From Thinopyrum elongatum (taxonomy: Eukaryota > Streptophyta > Magnoliopsida > Poales > Poaceae): a DNA stretch of 64,000 nt. Numbering within the stretch: position 1 is the first letter of the stretch; each line of letters begins with the position of its first letter. Under the pieces are notes generated by a model that saw nothing but the letters and a program-made list of their open reading frames with translations, did no database searches and was not told where the DNA came from. Location: contig JAAAXO010000119.1 in the NCBI GenBank assembly GCA_011799875.1, positions 1,524,763 through 1,588,762 of the forward strand. Reading direction: 5' to 3'. Shown in pieces: positions 37,501 to 49,200 of this stretch. The translations under genes and the position numbers were made by a program.

Positions 37501-40500
37501 TCAACTTGCCTTGGAAGCTCGACTCACGGTCTGCCCCGGTGCTGGAATCCATTTAGGTTGTATCCGTAGAACGGGCGTAATCTGGTCATACGAACTCCGT
37601 TTGAGCTCCACAACCTGCCAAAACGACCGCAACGAAAAGCCGTATACCCCGGTGGCTAACTTTGTCGGTACGGTCAAGTTTCGGAGGCCAAAACTGTCTT
37701 GCAAAATTGAGTTCCTGATGATTTAATCGCTGGCGTGTCCACTCCTAGCCTCTAAAATCGTTACGTGAGCTCACCCATGGACACATGTTGGGATAATAAT
37801 GTACAGAATAACGGGATATGATTCCATTTGTGCACCAACAAGGCCTACATGTCTGTCTGGATAGAAGGAGGAGTCTGCTTGGTGCACCAAAACACCCCAA
37901 AAATGAAGTTTTGCATGCTCTATCACCCATCCCGCAGCCAGCCGCATGTTTGGGGAAGAACATGCGTCATCCTTGGACGAAGATGTGCATAGTAGCTCTT
38001 CTGCGCTCTTATCATTTACAAGCAAAATAAAAGGTCATTCTGAGTGTTGAAAGATGGCTCCCCGGCGCGATCAACTTACCTTGGAAGCTCGACTCACGGT
38101 CTGCCCCGGTGTTGGAATCCATTTAGGTTGTATCAGTAGAACGGGCGTAATCTGGTCGGACGAACTCCGTTTGAGCTCCACAACCTGCCAAAACGACCGC
38201 AACGAAAAGCCGTATACCCCGGTGGCCTACTTCGTCCACTACGGTAAAGTTTCAGAGGCCAAAACTGGCTTGCAAAATTGAGTTCCTGATGATTTAATCG
38301 CTGGCTTGTTCACTCCTAGCCTCTAAAATCGTTACCTGAGCTCACCCATGGACACATGTTGGGATAATAATGTACAGAATAACGGGATATGATTCCATTT
38401 GTGCACCAACAAGGCCTACATGTTTGTTTGGATAGAAGGAGGAGGCTCCTTCGTGCACCAAAACGCCCCAAAAATGAAAATTTGCATGCTCTATCACCCA
38501 TCCCGCTGCCAGCCGCATGTTTGGGGAAGAACATGCATCATCCATGGACAAATATGTGCATAGCAGCTCTTCTGCGCTCTTATCATTTAAAAGCAAAATA
38601 ATAGGTCATTCCGAGTGTTGAAAGATGGCTCCCCGGCGCGATCAACTTGCCTTGGAAGCTCGACTCACGGTCTGCCCCGGTGCTGGAATCCATTTAGGTT
38701 GTATCCGTAGAACGGGCGTAATCTGGTCATACGAACTCTGTTTGAGCTCCACAACCTGCCAAAATGACCGCAACGAAAAACCGTATACCCCGGTGGCAAA
38801 CTTCGTCGGTACGGTAAAGTTTCGGAGGCCAAAACTGGCTTGCAAAATTGAGTTCCCGATAATTTAATCGCTGGCGTGTCCACTCCTAGCCTCTAAAATC
38901 GTTACGTGAGCTCACCCATGGACACATGTTGGGATAATAATGTACAGAATAATGGGATATGATTCCATTTGTGCACCAACAAGGCCTACATGTCTGTCTG
39001 GATAGAAGGAGGAGGCTCCATGGTGCACCAAAACACCCCAAAAATGAAGTTTTGCATGCTCTATCACACAGCCCGCTGCCAAACGCATGTTTGGGCAAGA
39101 ACATGCGTCATCCTTGGACGAAGATGTGCATAGCTGCTCTTCTGCACTCTTATCATTTACACGCAAAATAATAGGTCATTCCGAGTGTTGAAAGATGGCT
39201 CCCCGGCGCGATCAACTTCCCTTGGAAGCTCGACTCACGGTCTGCCCCTGTGCTGGAATCCATTTAGGTTGTATCCGTAGAACGGGCGTAATCTGGTCAT
39301 ACAAACTCCGTTTGAGCTCCACAACCTGCCAAAACGATCGCAACGAAAAGACGTATGCCCCGGTGGCCCACTTCGTCAGTATGGTAAAGTTTCGGAGGCC
39401 AAAACTGGCTTGGAAAATTGAGTTCCTGGTGATTTAATCGCTGGCGTGTCCACTCCTAGCCTCTAAAATCGTTACGTGAGCTCACCCATGGACACATGTT
39501 GGGATAATAATGTACAGAATAATGGGATATGATTCCATTTGTGCACCAACAAGGCCTACATGTCTATCTGGATAGAAGGAGGAGGCTCCTTGGTGCACCA
39601 AAACACCCCAAAAATGAAGTTTTGCATGCTCTATCACCCATCCCGCTGCCAGCCGCATGTTTGGGCAAGAACATGCGTCATCCTTGAACGAAGATGTGCA
39701 TAGCAGCTCTTCTGCGCTCTTCTCATTTACACGCAAAATAATAGGTCATTCCGAGTGTTGAAAGATGGCTCCCCGGCGCGATCAACTTGCCTTGGAAGCT
39801 CGACTCACGGTCTGCCCTGGTGCTGGAATCCATTTAGGTTGTATCCATAGAACGGGCATAATCCGGTCATACGAAATCCGTTCGAGCTCCACAACCTGCC
39901 AAAACGACCGCAACAAAAAGCCGTATACCCCGGTGGCCAACTTCGTCGGTACGGTAAAGTTTCGGAGGCCAAAACTGGCTTGCAAAATTGAGTTCCTGAT
40001 GATTTAATCGCTGGCGTGTCCACTCCTGGCCTCTAAAATCGTTACGTGAGCTCACCCATGGACACATGTTGGGATAATAATGTCCAGAATAACGGGATAT
40101 GATTCCATTTTTGCACCAACAAGGCCCACATGTCTGTCTGGATAGAAGGAGGAGTCTCCTTGGTGCACCAGAACATCCCAAAAATGAAGTTTTGCATGCT
40201 CTATCACCCATCCTGCTGCCAGCCGCATGTTTGGGGAAGAACATGCGTCATCCTTGGACGAAGATGTGCACAGCAGCTCTTCTGCGCTCATATCATTTAC
40301 ACGCAAAATAATAGGTCATTTTGAGTGTTGAAAGATGGCTCCCCGGCGCGATCAACTTACCTTGGAAGCTCGACTCATTGTCTGCCCCGGTGCTGGAATC
40401 CATTTAGGTTGTATCCGTAGAACGGGCGTAATCTGGTCATACGAACTCCGTTTGAGCTCCACAACCTGCCAAAATAACCGCAACGAAAAGCCGTATACCC

Positions 40501-41459
40501 CGATGGCCCACTTCGTCGGTACGATAAAGTTTCGGAGGCCAAAACTGGCTTGCAAAATTGAGTTCCTGATGATTTAATCGCTGGCGTGTCCACTCCTAGC
40601 CTCTAAAATTGTTACGTGAGCTCACCCATGGACACATGTTGGGATAATAATGTACAGAATAACGGGATATGATTCCATTTGTGCACCAGCAAGGCCTACA
40701 TGTCCGTCTGGATAGAAGGAGGAGGCTCCTTGGTGCACCAAAACACCCCAAAAATGAAGTTTTGCATGCTCTATCACCCATCCCGCTGCCAGCCGCATGT
40801 TTGGGGAAGAACATGCGTCATCCTTGGACGAAGATGTGCATAGCAGCTCTTCTACGCTCTAATCATTTACACGCAAAATAATAGGTCATTCCAATTGTTG
40901 AAAGATGGCTCCCCGGCGCGATCAACTTACCTTGGAAGCTCGACTCACGGTCTGCCCCGGTGCTGGAATCCATTTAGGTTGTATCCGTAGAACGGGCGTA
41001 ATCTGGTCATACGAACTCCGTTTGAGCTCCACAACCTGCCAAAACGACCGCAACGAAAAGCCGTATACCCCGGTGGCCAACTTTGTTGGCTACGGTAAAG
41101 TTTCGGAGGCCAAGACTGGCTTGCAAAATTGAGTTCCTGATGATTTAATCGCTGGCATGTCCACTCCTGGCCTCTAAAATCGTTACGTGAGCTCACCCAT
41201 GGACACATGTTGGGATAATAATGTACAGAATAACGGGATATGATTCCATTTGTGCACCAACAAGGCCTACATGTCTGTCTGGATAGAAGGAGGAGGCTCC
41301 TTGGTGCACCAAAACACCCCAAAAAAGAAGTTTTGCACGATCTATCACCCATCCTGCTGCCAGCCGCATGTTTGTGGAAGAACATGCGTCATCCTTGGAC
41401 GAAGATGTGCATAGCAGCTCTTCTGCGCTCTTATCATTTACAAGCAAAATAATAGGTCA
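31595..41459 (+). repeat. Mosaic of 570- and 571-bp monomers, weak HOR structure
   Basis: Anchors run from 32121 through 32691, 33262, 33832, 34403, 34974, 35544, 36106, 36677, 37248, 37818, 38389, 38959, 39529, 40099 and 40669 to 41240. The two length types are interspersed irregularly. From 32,357 the CAACTTGCCTT variant appears, which I do not see upstream. A 6-monomer relation is visible between about 32,345-32,930 and 35,760-36,345 (shared GATTTTATCGC, TCGAGTTCC and AATAGGATATG). CTACGTGTCTG is shared by the monomers at 32691 and 37248, with TTACGTGTCTG at 36106. I see no long regular order. Confidence 0.78.
35544..36105 (+). repeat. Monomer with three small deletions (562 bp)
   Basis: This copy is 8 bp short: 1 bp in CATGCTTATC (~35,645), 6 bp in TTGGACGTGCATAG (~35,703) where AAGATG is missing, and 1 bp in CGCAAATAATAGG (~35,743). 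Such clustering of losses in one monomer is unusual in this array, where most monomers differ only by substitutions. Confidence 0.85.
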
Positions 41460-42755
41460 TTCCGAGTGTTGAAAGATGGCCCCCCGGCGCGATCAACTTA
41501 CCTTTGAAGCTCGACTCACGGTCTGCCCCGGTGCTGGAATCCATTTAGGTTGTATCCGTAGAACGGGCGTAATCTGGTCATACGAACTCCGTTATAGCTC
41601 CACAACCTGCCAAAATGACCGCAATGAAAAGCCGTATACCCCGGTGGCCTACTTTGTCGGCTACGGTAAAGTTTCGGAGGCCAAAACTGGGTTGCAAAAT
41701 TGAGTTCCTGATGATTTAATCGCTGGCGTGTTCACTCCAAGCCTCTAAAATCGTTACCTGAGCTCACCCATGGACACATGTTGGGATAATAATGTACAGA
41801 ATAAAGGGATATGATTCCATTTGTGCACCAACAAGGCCTACATGTCTGTCTGGATAGAAGGAGGAGGCACCTTGGTGCACCAAAACACCCCAAAAATGAA
41901 GTTTTGCATGCTCTATCACCCATCCCGCTGCCAGCCGCATGTTTGGGCAAGAACATGCGTCATCCTTGGATGAAGATGTGCATAGCAGCTCTTCTGCGCT
42001 CTTATCATTTACACGCAAAATAATAGGTCATTCCGAGTGTTGAAAGATGGCTCCCCGGCGCGATCAACTTGCCTTGGAAGCTCGACTCACGGTCTGCCCC
42101 GGTGCTGGAATCCATTTAGGTTGTATCCGTAGAACGGGCGTAATCTGGTCATACGAACTCCGTTTGAGCTCCACAACCTGCCAAAATGACCGCAATGAAA
42201 AGCCGTATACCCCGGTGGCCTACTTTGTCGGCTACGGTAAAGTTTCGGAGGCCAAAACTGGGTTGCAAAATTGAGTTCCTGATGATTTAATCGCTGGCGT
42301 GTTCACTCCTAGCCTCTCATATCGTTACGTGAGCTCACCCATGGACACATGTTGGGATAATAATGTACAGAATTATGGGATATGATTCCATTTGTGCGCC
42401 AACAAGGCCTACATGTCTGTCTGGATAAAAGGAGGAGGCTCCTTGGTGCACCAAAACACCCCAAAAATGAAGTTTTGCATGCTCTATCACCCATCCCGCT
42501 GCCAGCCGCATGTTTGGGGAAGAACATGCGTCATCCTTGGACGAAGATGTGCATAGCAGCTCTTCTGCGCTCTTATCATTTACACACAAAATAATAGGTC
42601 ATTCCGAGTGTTGAAAGATGGCTCCCCGGCGCGATCAACTTACCTTGGAAGCTCGACTCACGGTCTGCCCCGGTGCTGGAATCCATTTAGGTTGTATCCG
42701 TAGAACGGGCGTAATCTGGTCATACGAACTCCGTTTGAGCTCCACAACCCGCCAA
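41460..42755 (+). repeat. 4-monomer-offset duplication, copy 1 (~1.3 kb)
   Basis: This matches 43,742-45,037 at an offset of 2,282 bp. Shared private variants are GATGGCCCCCCGG, CCGTTATAGCTCC, GGCACCTTGG, CCTCTCATATCG, GAATTATGGG, GTGCGCCAAC and CAACCCGCC. Beyond the right edge one copy is the 570-bp type and the other the 571-bp type, which places the exchange point just after CAACCCGCC. Confidence 0.82.
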
Positions 42756-43741
42756 AACGACCGCAACAAAAAGCCGTATAACCCGGTGGCCAACTTCGTC
42801 GGTACGGTAAAGTTTCAGAGGCCAGGACTGGCTTGCAAAATTGAGTTCCTGATGATTTAATCGCTGGCGTGTCCTCTCCTAGCCTCTAAAATCGTTACCT
42901 GAGCTCACCCATGGACACATGTTGGGATAATAATGTACAGAATTACGGGATATGATTCCATTTGTCCGCCAACAAGGCCTACATGTCTGTCTGGATAGAA
43001 GGAGGAGGCTCCTTCGTGCACCAAAACACCCCAAAAATGAAGTTTTGCATGCTCTATCACCCATCCCGCTGCCAGCCGCATGTTTGGGGAAGAACATGCG
43101 TCATCCTTGGACGAAGATGTGCATAGCAGCTCTTCTGCGCTCTTATCATTTACACACAAAATAATAGGTCATTCCGAGTGTTGAAAGATGGCTCCCCGGC
43201 GCGATCAACTTACCTTGGAAGCTCGACTCATGGTCTGCCCCGGTGCTGGAATCCATTTAGGTTGTATCCGTAGAACGGGCGTAATCTGGTCATACGAACT
43301 CCGTTTGAGCTCCACAACCTGCCAAAATGACCGCAATGAAAAGCCTTATACCCAAGTGGCCTACTTTGTCGGCTACGGTAAAGTTTTAGAGGCCAAAACT
43401 GGGTTGCAAAATTGAGTTCCTGATGATTTAATCGCTGGCGTGTTCACTCCAAGCCTCTAAAATCGTTACCTGAGCTCACCCATGGACACATGTTGGGATA
43501 ATAATGTACAGAATAACGGGATATGATTCCATTTGTGCGCCAACAAGGCCTACATGTCTGTAGTGTAGAAGGAGGAGGCACCTTGGTGCACCAAAACACC
43601 CGAAAAATGAAGTTTTGCATGCTCTATCACCCATCCCGCTGCCAGCCGCATGTTTGGGGAAGAACATGCGTCATCCTTGGACGAAGATGTGCATAGCAGC
43701 TCTTCTGCGCTCTTATCATTTACACACAAAATAATAGGTCA

Positions 43742-45037
43742 TTCCGAGTGTTGAAAGATGGCCCCCCGGCGCGATTAACTTACCTTTGAAGCTCGACTCA
43801 CGGTCTGCCCCGGTGCTGGAATCCATTTAGGTTGTATCCGTAGAACGGGCGTAATCTGGTCATACGAACTCCGTTATAGCTCCACAACCTCCCAAAATGA
43901 CCGCAATGAAAAGCCGTATACCCCGGTGGCCTACTTTGTCGGCTACGGTAAAGTTTCGGAGGCCAAAACTGGGTTATAAAATTGAGTTCCTGATGATTTA
44001 ATCGCTGGCGTGTTCACTCCAAGCCTCTAAAATCGTTACCTGAGCTCACCCATGGACACATGTTGGGATAATAATGTACAGAATAACAGGATATGATTCC
44101 ATTTGTGCACCAACAAGGCCTACATGTCTGTCTGGATAGAAGGAGGAGGCACCTTGGTGCACCAAAACACCCCAAAAATGAAGTTTTGCATGCTCTATCA
44201 CCCATCCCGCTGCCAGCCGCATGTTTGGGCAAGAACATGCGTCATCCTTGGACGAAGATGTGCATAGCAGCTCTTCTGCGCTCTTATCATTTACACGCAA
44301 AATAATAGGTCATTCCGAGTGTTGAAAGATGGCTCCCCGGCGCGATCAACTTGCCTTGGAAGCTCGACTCACGGTCTGCCCCGGTGCTGGAATCCATTTA
44401 GGTTGTATCCGTAGAACGGGCGTAATCTGGTCATACGAACTCCGTTTGAGCTCCACAACCTGCCAAAATGACCGCATTGAAAAGCCGTATACCCCGGTGG
44501 CCTACTTTGTCGGCTACGGTAAAGTTTCGGAGGCCAAAACTGGGTTGCAAAATTGAGTTCCTGATGATTTAATCGCTGGCGTGTTCACTCCTAGCCTCTC
44601 ATATCGTTACGTGAGCTCACCCATGGACACATGTTGGGATAATAATGTACAGAATTATGGGATATGATTCCATTTGTGCGCCAACAAGGCCTACATGTCT
44701 GTCTGGATAAAAGGAGGAGGCTCCTTGGTGCACCAAAACACCCCAAAAATGAAGTTTTGCATGCTCTATCACCCATCCCGCTGCCAGCCGCATGTTTGGG
44801 GAAGAACATGCGTCATCCTTGGACGAAGATGTGCATAGCAGCTCTTCTGCGCTCTTATCATTTACACACAAAATAATAGGTCATTCCGAGTGTTGAAAGA
44901 TGGCTCCCCGGCGCCATCAACTTACCTTGGAAGCTCGACTCACGGTCTGCCCCGGTGCTGGAATCCATTTAGGTTGTATCCGTAGAACGGGCGTAATCTG
45001 GTCATACGAACTCCGTTTGAGCTCCACAACCCGCCAA
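43742..45037 (+). repeat. 4-monomer-offset duplication, copy 2
   Basis: This is the partner of 41,460-42,755. The flanking monomers at 43523 and 45235 also share an altered hairpin region (TGTCTGTAGTGTAG and TGTCTGTAGGATAG in place of TGTCTGTCTGGATAG) and CCCGAAAAATG, at a three-monomer spacing (1,712 bp). Two overlapping exchange registers therefore meet here. Confidence 0.8.
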
Positions 45038-47464
45038 AATGACCGCAACAAAAAGCCGTATACCCCGGTGGCCTACTTTGTCGGCTACGGTAAAGTTTCA
45101 GAGGCCGAAACTGGGTTGCAAAATTGAGTTCCTGATGATTTAATCACTGGCGTGTTCACTCCAAGCCTCTAAAATCGTTACCTGAGCTCACCCATGGACA
45201 CATGTTGGGATAATAATGTACAGAATAACGGGAAATGATTCCATTTGTGCACCAACAAGGCCTACATGTCTGTAGGATAGAAGGAGGAGGCACCTTGGCG
45301 CACCAAAATACCCGAAAAATGAAGTTTTGCATGCTCTATCACCCATCCCGCTGCCAGCCGCATGTTTGGGCAAGAACATGCGTCATCCTTGGACGAAGAT
45401 GTGCATAGCAGCTCTTCTGCGCTCTTATCATTTACACACAAAATAATAGGTCATTCCGAGTGTTGAAAGGTGGCTCCCCGGCGCGATCAACTTACCTTGG
45501 AAGCTCCACTCACGGTCTGCCCCGGTGCTGGAATCCATTTAGGTTGTATCCGTAGAACGGGCGTAATCTGGTCATACGAACTCCGTTTGAGCTTCACAAC
45601 CTGCCAAAATGACTGCAATGAAAAGCCGTATAACCCGGTGGCCTACTTCGTCGGCTACGGTAAAGTTTCGGAGGCCAAAATTGGGTTGCAAAATTGAGTT
45701 CCTGATGATTTAATCGCTGGCGTGTTCACTCCAAGCCTCTAAAATCGTTACCTGAGCTCACCCATGGACACTGGGATAATAATGTATAGAATAACGGGAT
45801 ATGATTCCATTTGTGCACCAACAAGTCCTACATGTCTGTCTGGATAGAAGGAGGAGGCTCCTTGGTGCACCAAAACACCCCAAAAATGAAGTTTTGCATG
45901 CTCTATCACCCATCCCGCTGCCAGCCGCATGTTTGGGCAAGAACATGCGTCATCCTTGGACGAAGATGTGCATAGCAGCTCTTCTGCGCTCTTATCATTT
46001 ACACGCAAAATAATAGGTCATTCCGAGTGTTGAAAGATGGCTCCCCGGCGCGATCAACTTGCCTTGGAAGCTCGACTCACGGTCTACCCCGGTGTTGGAA
46101 TCCATTTAGGTTGTATCCGTAGAACGTGCGTAATCTGGTCATACAAACTCCGTTTGAGCTCCACAACCTGCCAAAACGACCGCAACAAAAAGCCGTATAA
46201 CCCGGTGGCCAACTTCGTCGGTACGGTAAAGTTTCGGAGGCCAAAACTGGCTTGCAAAATTGAGTTCCTGATGATTTAATCGCTGGCGTGTCCACTCCTA
46301 GCCTCTAATATCGTTACGTGAGCTCACCCATAGACACATGTTGGGATAATAATGTACAGAATAACGGGATATGATTCCATTTGTGCGCTAACAAGGCCTA
46401 CATGTCTATCTGGATAAAAGGAGGAGGCTCCTTGGTGCACCAAAACACCCCAAAAATGAAGTTTTGCATGCTCTATCACCCATCCCGCTGCCAGCCGCAT
46501 GTTTGGGGAAGAACATGCGTCATCCTTGGACGAAGATGTGCATAGCTGCTCTTCTGCGCTCTTATCATTTACACGCAAAATAATAGGTCAATCCGAGTGT
46601 TGAAAGATGGCTCCCCGGCGCGATCAACTTGCCTTGGAAGCTCGACTCACGGTCTGCCCCGGTGCTGGAATCCATTTAGGTTGTATCCGTAGAACGGGCG
46701 TAATCCGGTCATACGAACTCCGTTTGAGCTCCACAACCTGCCAAAACGACCGCAACAAAAAGCCGTATAACCCGGTGGCCAACTTCGTCGGTATGGTAAA
46801 GTGTCGGAGGCCAAAACTGGCCTGCAGAATTGAGTTCCTGATGATTTAATCGCTGGCGTGTCCACTCCTAGCCTCTAAAATCGTTACGTGAGCTCACCCA
46901 TGGACACATGTTGGGATAATAATGTACAGAATAACGGGATATGATTCCAATTGTGCACCAACAAGGCCTACATGTCTAGCTGGATAGAAGGAGGAGGCTC
47001 CTTGGTGCACCAAAACACCCCAAAAAAGAAGTTTTGCATGATCTATCACCCATCCCGCTGCCAGCCGCATGTTTGGGGAAGAACATGCGTCATCCTTGGA
47101 CGAAGATGTGCATAGCAGCTCTTCCGTGCTCTTATCATTTACACGCAAAATAATAGGTCATTCCGAGTGTTGAAAGGTGGCTCCCCGGCGCGATCAACTT
47201 ACCTTGGAAGCTCGACTCACGGTCTGCCCCGGTGCTGGAATCCATTTAGGTTGTATCCGTAGAACGGGCGTAATCTGGTCATACGAACTCCGTTTGAGCT
47301 CCACAACCTGCCAAAATGACCGCAATGAAAAGTCGTATACCCCGGTGGCCTACTTCGTCGGCTACGGTAAAGTTTCGGAGGCCAAAACTGGGTTGCAAAA
47401 TTGAGTTCCTGATGATTTAATCGCTGGCGTGTTCACTCCAAGCCTCTAAAATCGTTACCTGAGC
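45038..47464 (+). repeat. Satellite stretch with a 4-bp deletion and 570-bp type monomers
   Basis: Anchors are 45235, 45801, 46371 and 46941. The ATGT of GGACACATGTTGGG is missing at 45771/45772. Two successive 570-bp monomers share CCGTATAACCCGG, which also occurs near 42,779, 45,630 and 50,760. No longer order is evident. Confidence 0.75.
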
Positions 47465-49200
47465 TCACCCATGGACACATGTTGGGATAATAATGTGCAG
47501 AATAATGGGATATGAATCCATTTGTGCACCAACAAGGCCTACATGTCTGTCTGGATAGAAGGAGGAGGCTCCTTGGTGCACCAAAACACCCCAAAAATGA
47601 AGTTTTTCATGCTCTATCACCCATCCCGCTTTCAGCCGCATGTTTGGGGAAGAACATGCGTCATCCTTGGACGAAGATGTGCATAGCAGCTCTTCTGCGC
47701 TCTTATCATTTACACACAAAAAAATAGGTCATTCCGAGTGTTGAAAGATGGCTCCCCGGCGCGATCAACTTGCCTTGGAAGCTCGACTCACGGTCTGCCC
47801 CGGTTCTGGAATCCATTTAGGTTGTATCCGTAGAACGGGCGTAATCTGGTCATACGAACTCCGTTTGAGCTCCACAACCTGCCAAAACGACCGCAACGAA
47901 AAGCCGTATACCCCGATGGCCCACTTCGTCGGTATGGTAAAGTTTCGGAGGCCAAAACTGGCTTGCAAAATTGAGTTCCTGATGATTTAATCGCTGGTGT
48001 GTCCACTCCTAGCCTCTAAAATCGTTACGTGTGCTCACCCATGGACACATGTTGGGATAATAATGTACAGAATAATGGGATATGATTCCATTTGTGCACC
48101 AACAAGGCCTACATGTCTGTCTGGATAGAAGGAGGAGGCTCCTTGGTGCACCAAAACACACCAAAAATGAAGTTTTGCATGCTCTACAACGCATCCCGCT
48201 GCCAGCCGCATGTTTGGGCATGAACATGCGTCATCCTTGGACGAAGATGTGCATAGCAGCTCTTTTGCACTCTTATCATTTACACGCAAAATAATAGGTC
48301 ATTGCAAGTGTTGAAAGATGGCTCCCCGGCGCGATCAACTTGCCTTGGAAGCTCGACTCACGTTCTGCCCCGGTGCTGGAATCCATTTAGGTTGTATCTG
48401 TAGAACGGGCGTAATCTGGTCATACGAACTCTGTTTGAGCTCCACAACCTGCCAAAACGACCGCAACGAAAAGCCGTATACCCCGGTGGCCCACTTCGTC
48501 GGCTATGGTAAAGATTCGGAGGCCAAAACTGGCTTGCAAAATTGAGTTCCTGATGATTTAATCACTGGCGTGTCCACTCCTAGCCTCTAAAATCGTTACG
48601 TGAGCTCACCCATGGACACATGTTGGGATAATAATGTGTAGAATAATGGGATATGATTCCATTTGTGCACCAACAAGGCCTACATGTCTGTCTGGATAGA
48701 AGGAGGAGGCTCCTTGGTGCACCAAAACGCCCCAAAAATGAAGTTTTGCATGCTCTATCACCCATCCCGCTGCCAGCCGCATGTTTGGGGAAGAACATGC
48801 ATCAGCCTTGGACGAAGATGTGCATAGCAGGTCTTCTGCGCTCTTATCATTTACAAGAAAAATAATAGGTCATTCTGAGTGTTGAAAGATGGCTCCCCAG
48901 CGATCAACTTGCCTTGGAAGCACGACTCACGGTCTGCCCCGGTGCTTGAATCCATTTAGGTTGTATCCGTAGAACGGGCGTAATCTGGTCATACGAACTC
49001 CATTTGAGCTCCACAACCTGCCAAAATGACTGCAACGAAAAGCCGTATACCCTGGGGGCCGACTTTGTCGGCTACGGTTAAGTTTTGGAGGCCAAAATTG
49101 GCTTGGAAAATTGAGTTCCTGATGATTTAATCGCTGGCGTGTCCACTCCTTGCCTCTAAAATCATTACATGAGCTCACCCATGGACAGAAGTTGGGATAA
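47465..49200 (+). repeat. Block repeated at 53.2-55.5 kb, copy 1
   Basis: Positions 47,465-48,310 match 53,165-54,010 at 5,700 bp (10 monomers), and 48,318-49,200 match 54,588-55,470 at 6,270 bp (11 monomers). Private markers are AAGTTTTTCATGC, CACACAAAAAAATAGG, GTGTGCTCACCC, TTTGGGCATGAACATG, CACGTTCTGCCCC, AGCAGGTCTTCTGC, and GACAGAAGTTGGG (near 49,186). A 2-bp deletion (CCCCAGCGATCAAC) near 48,900 is specific to this copy. Confidence 0.83.
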
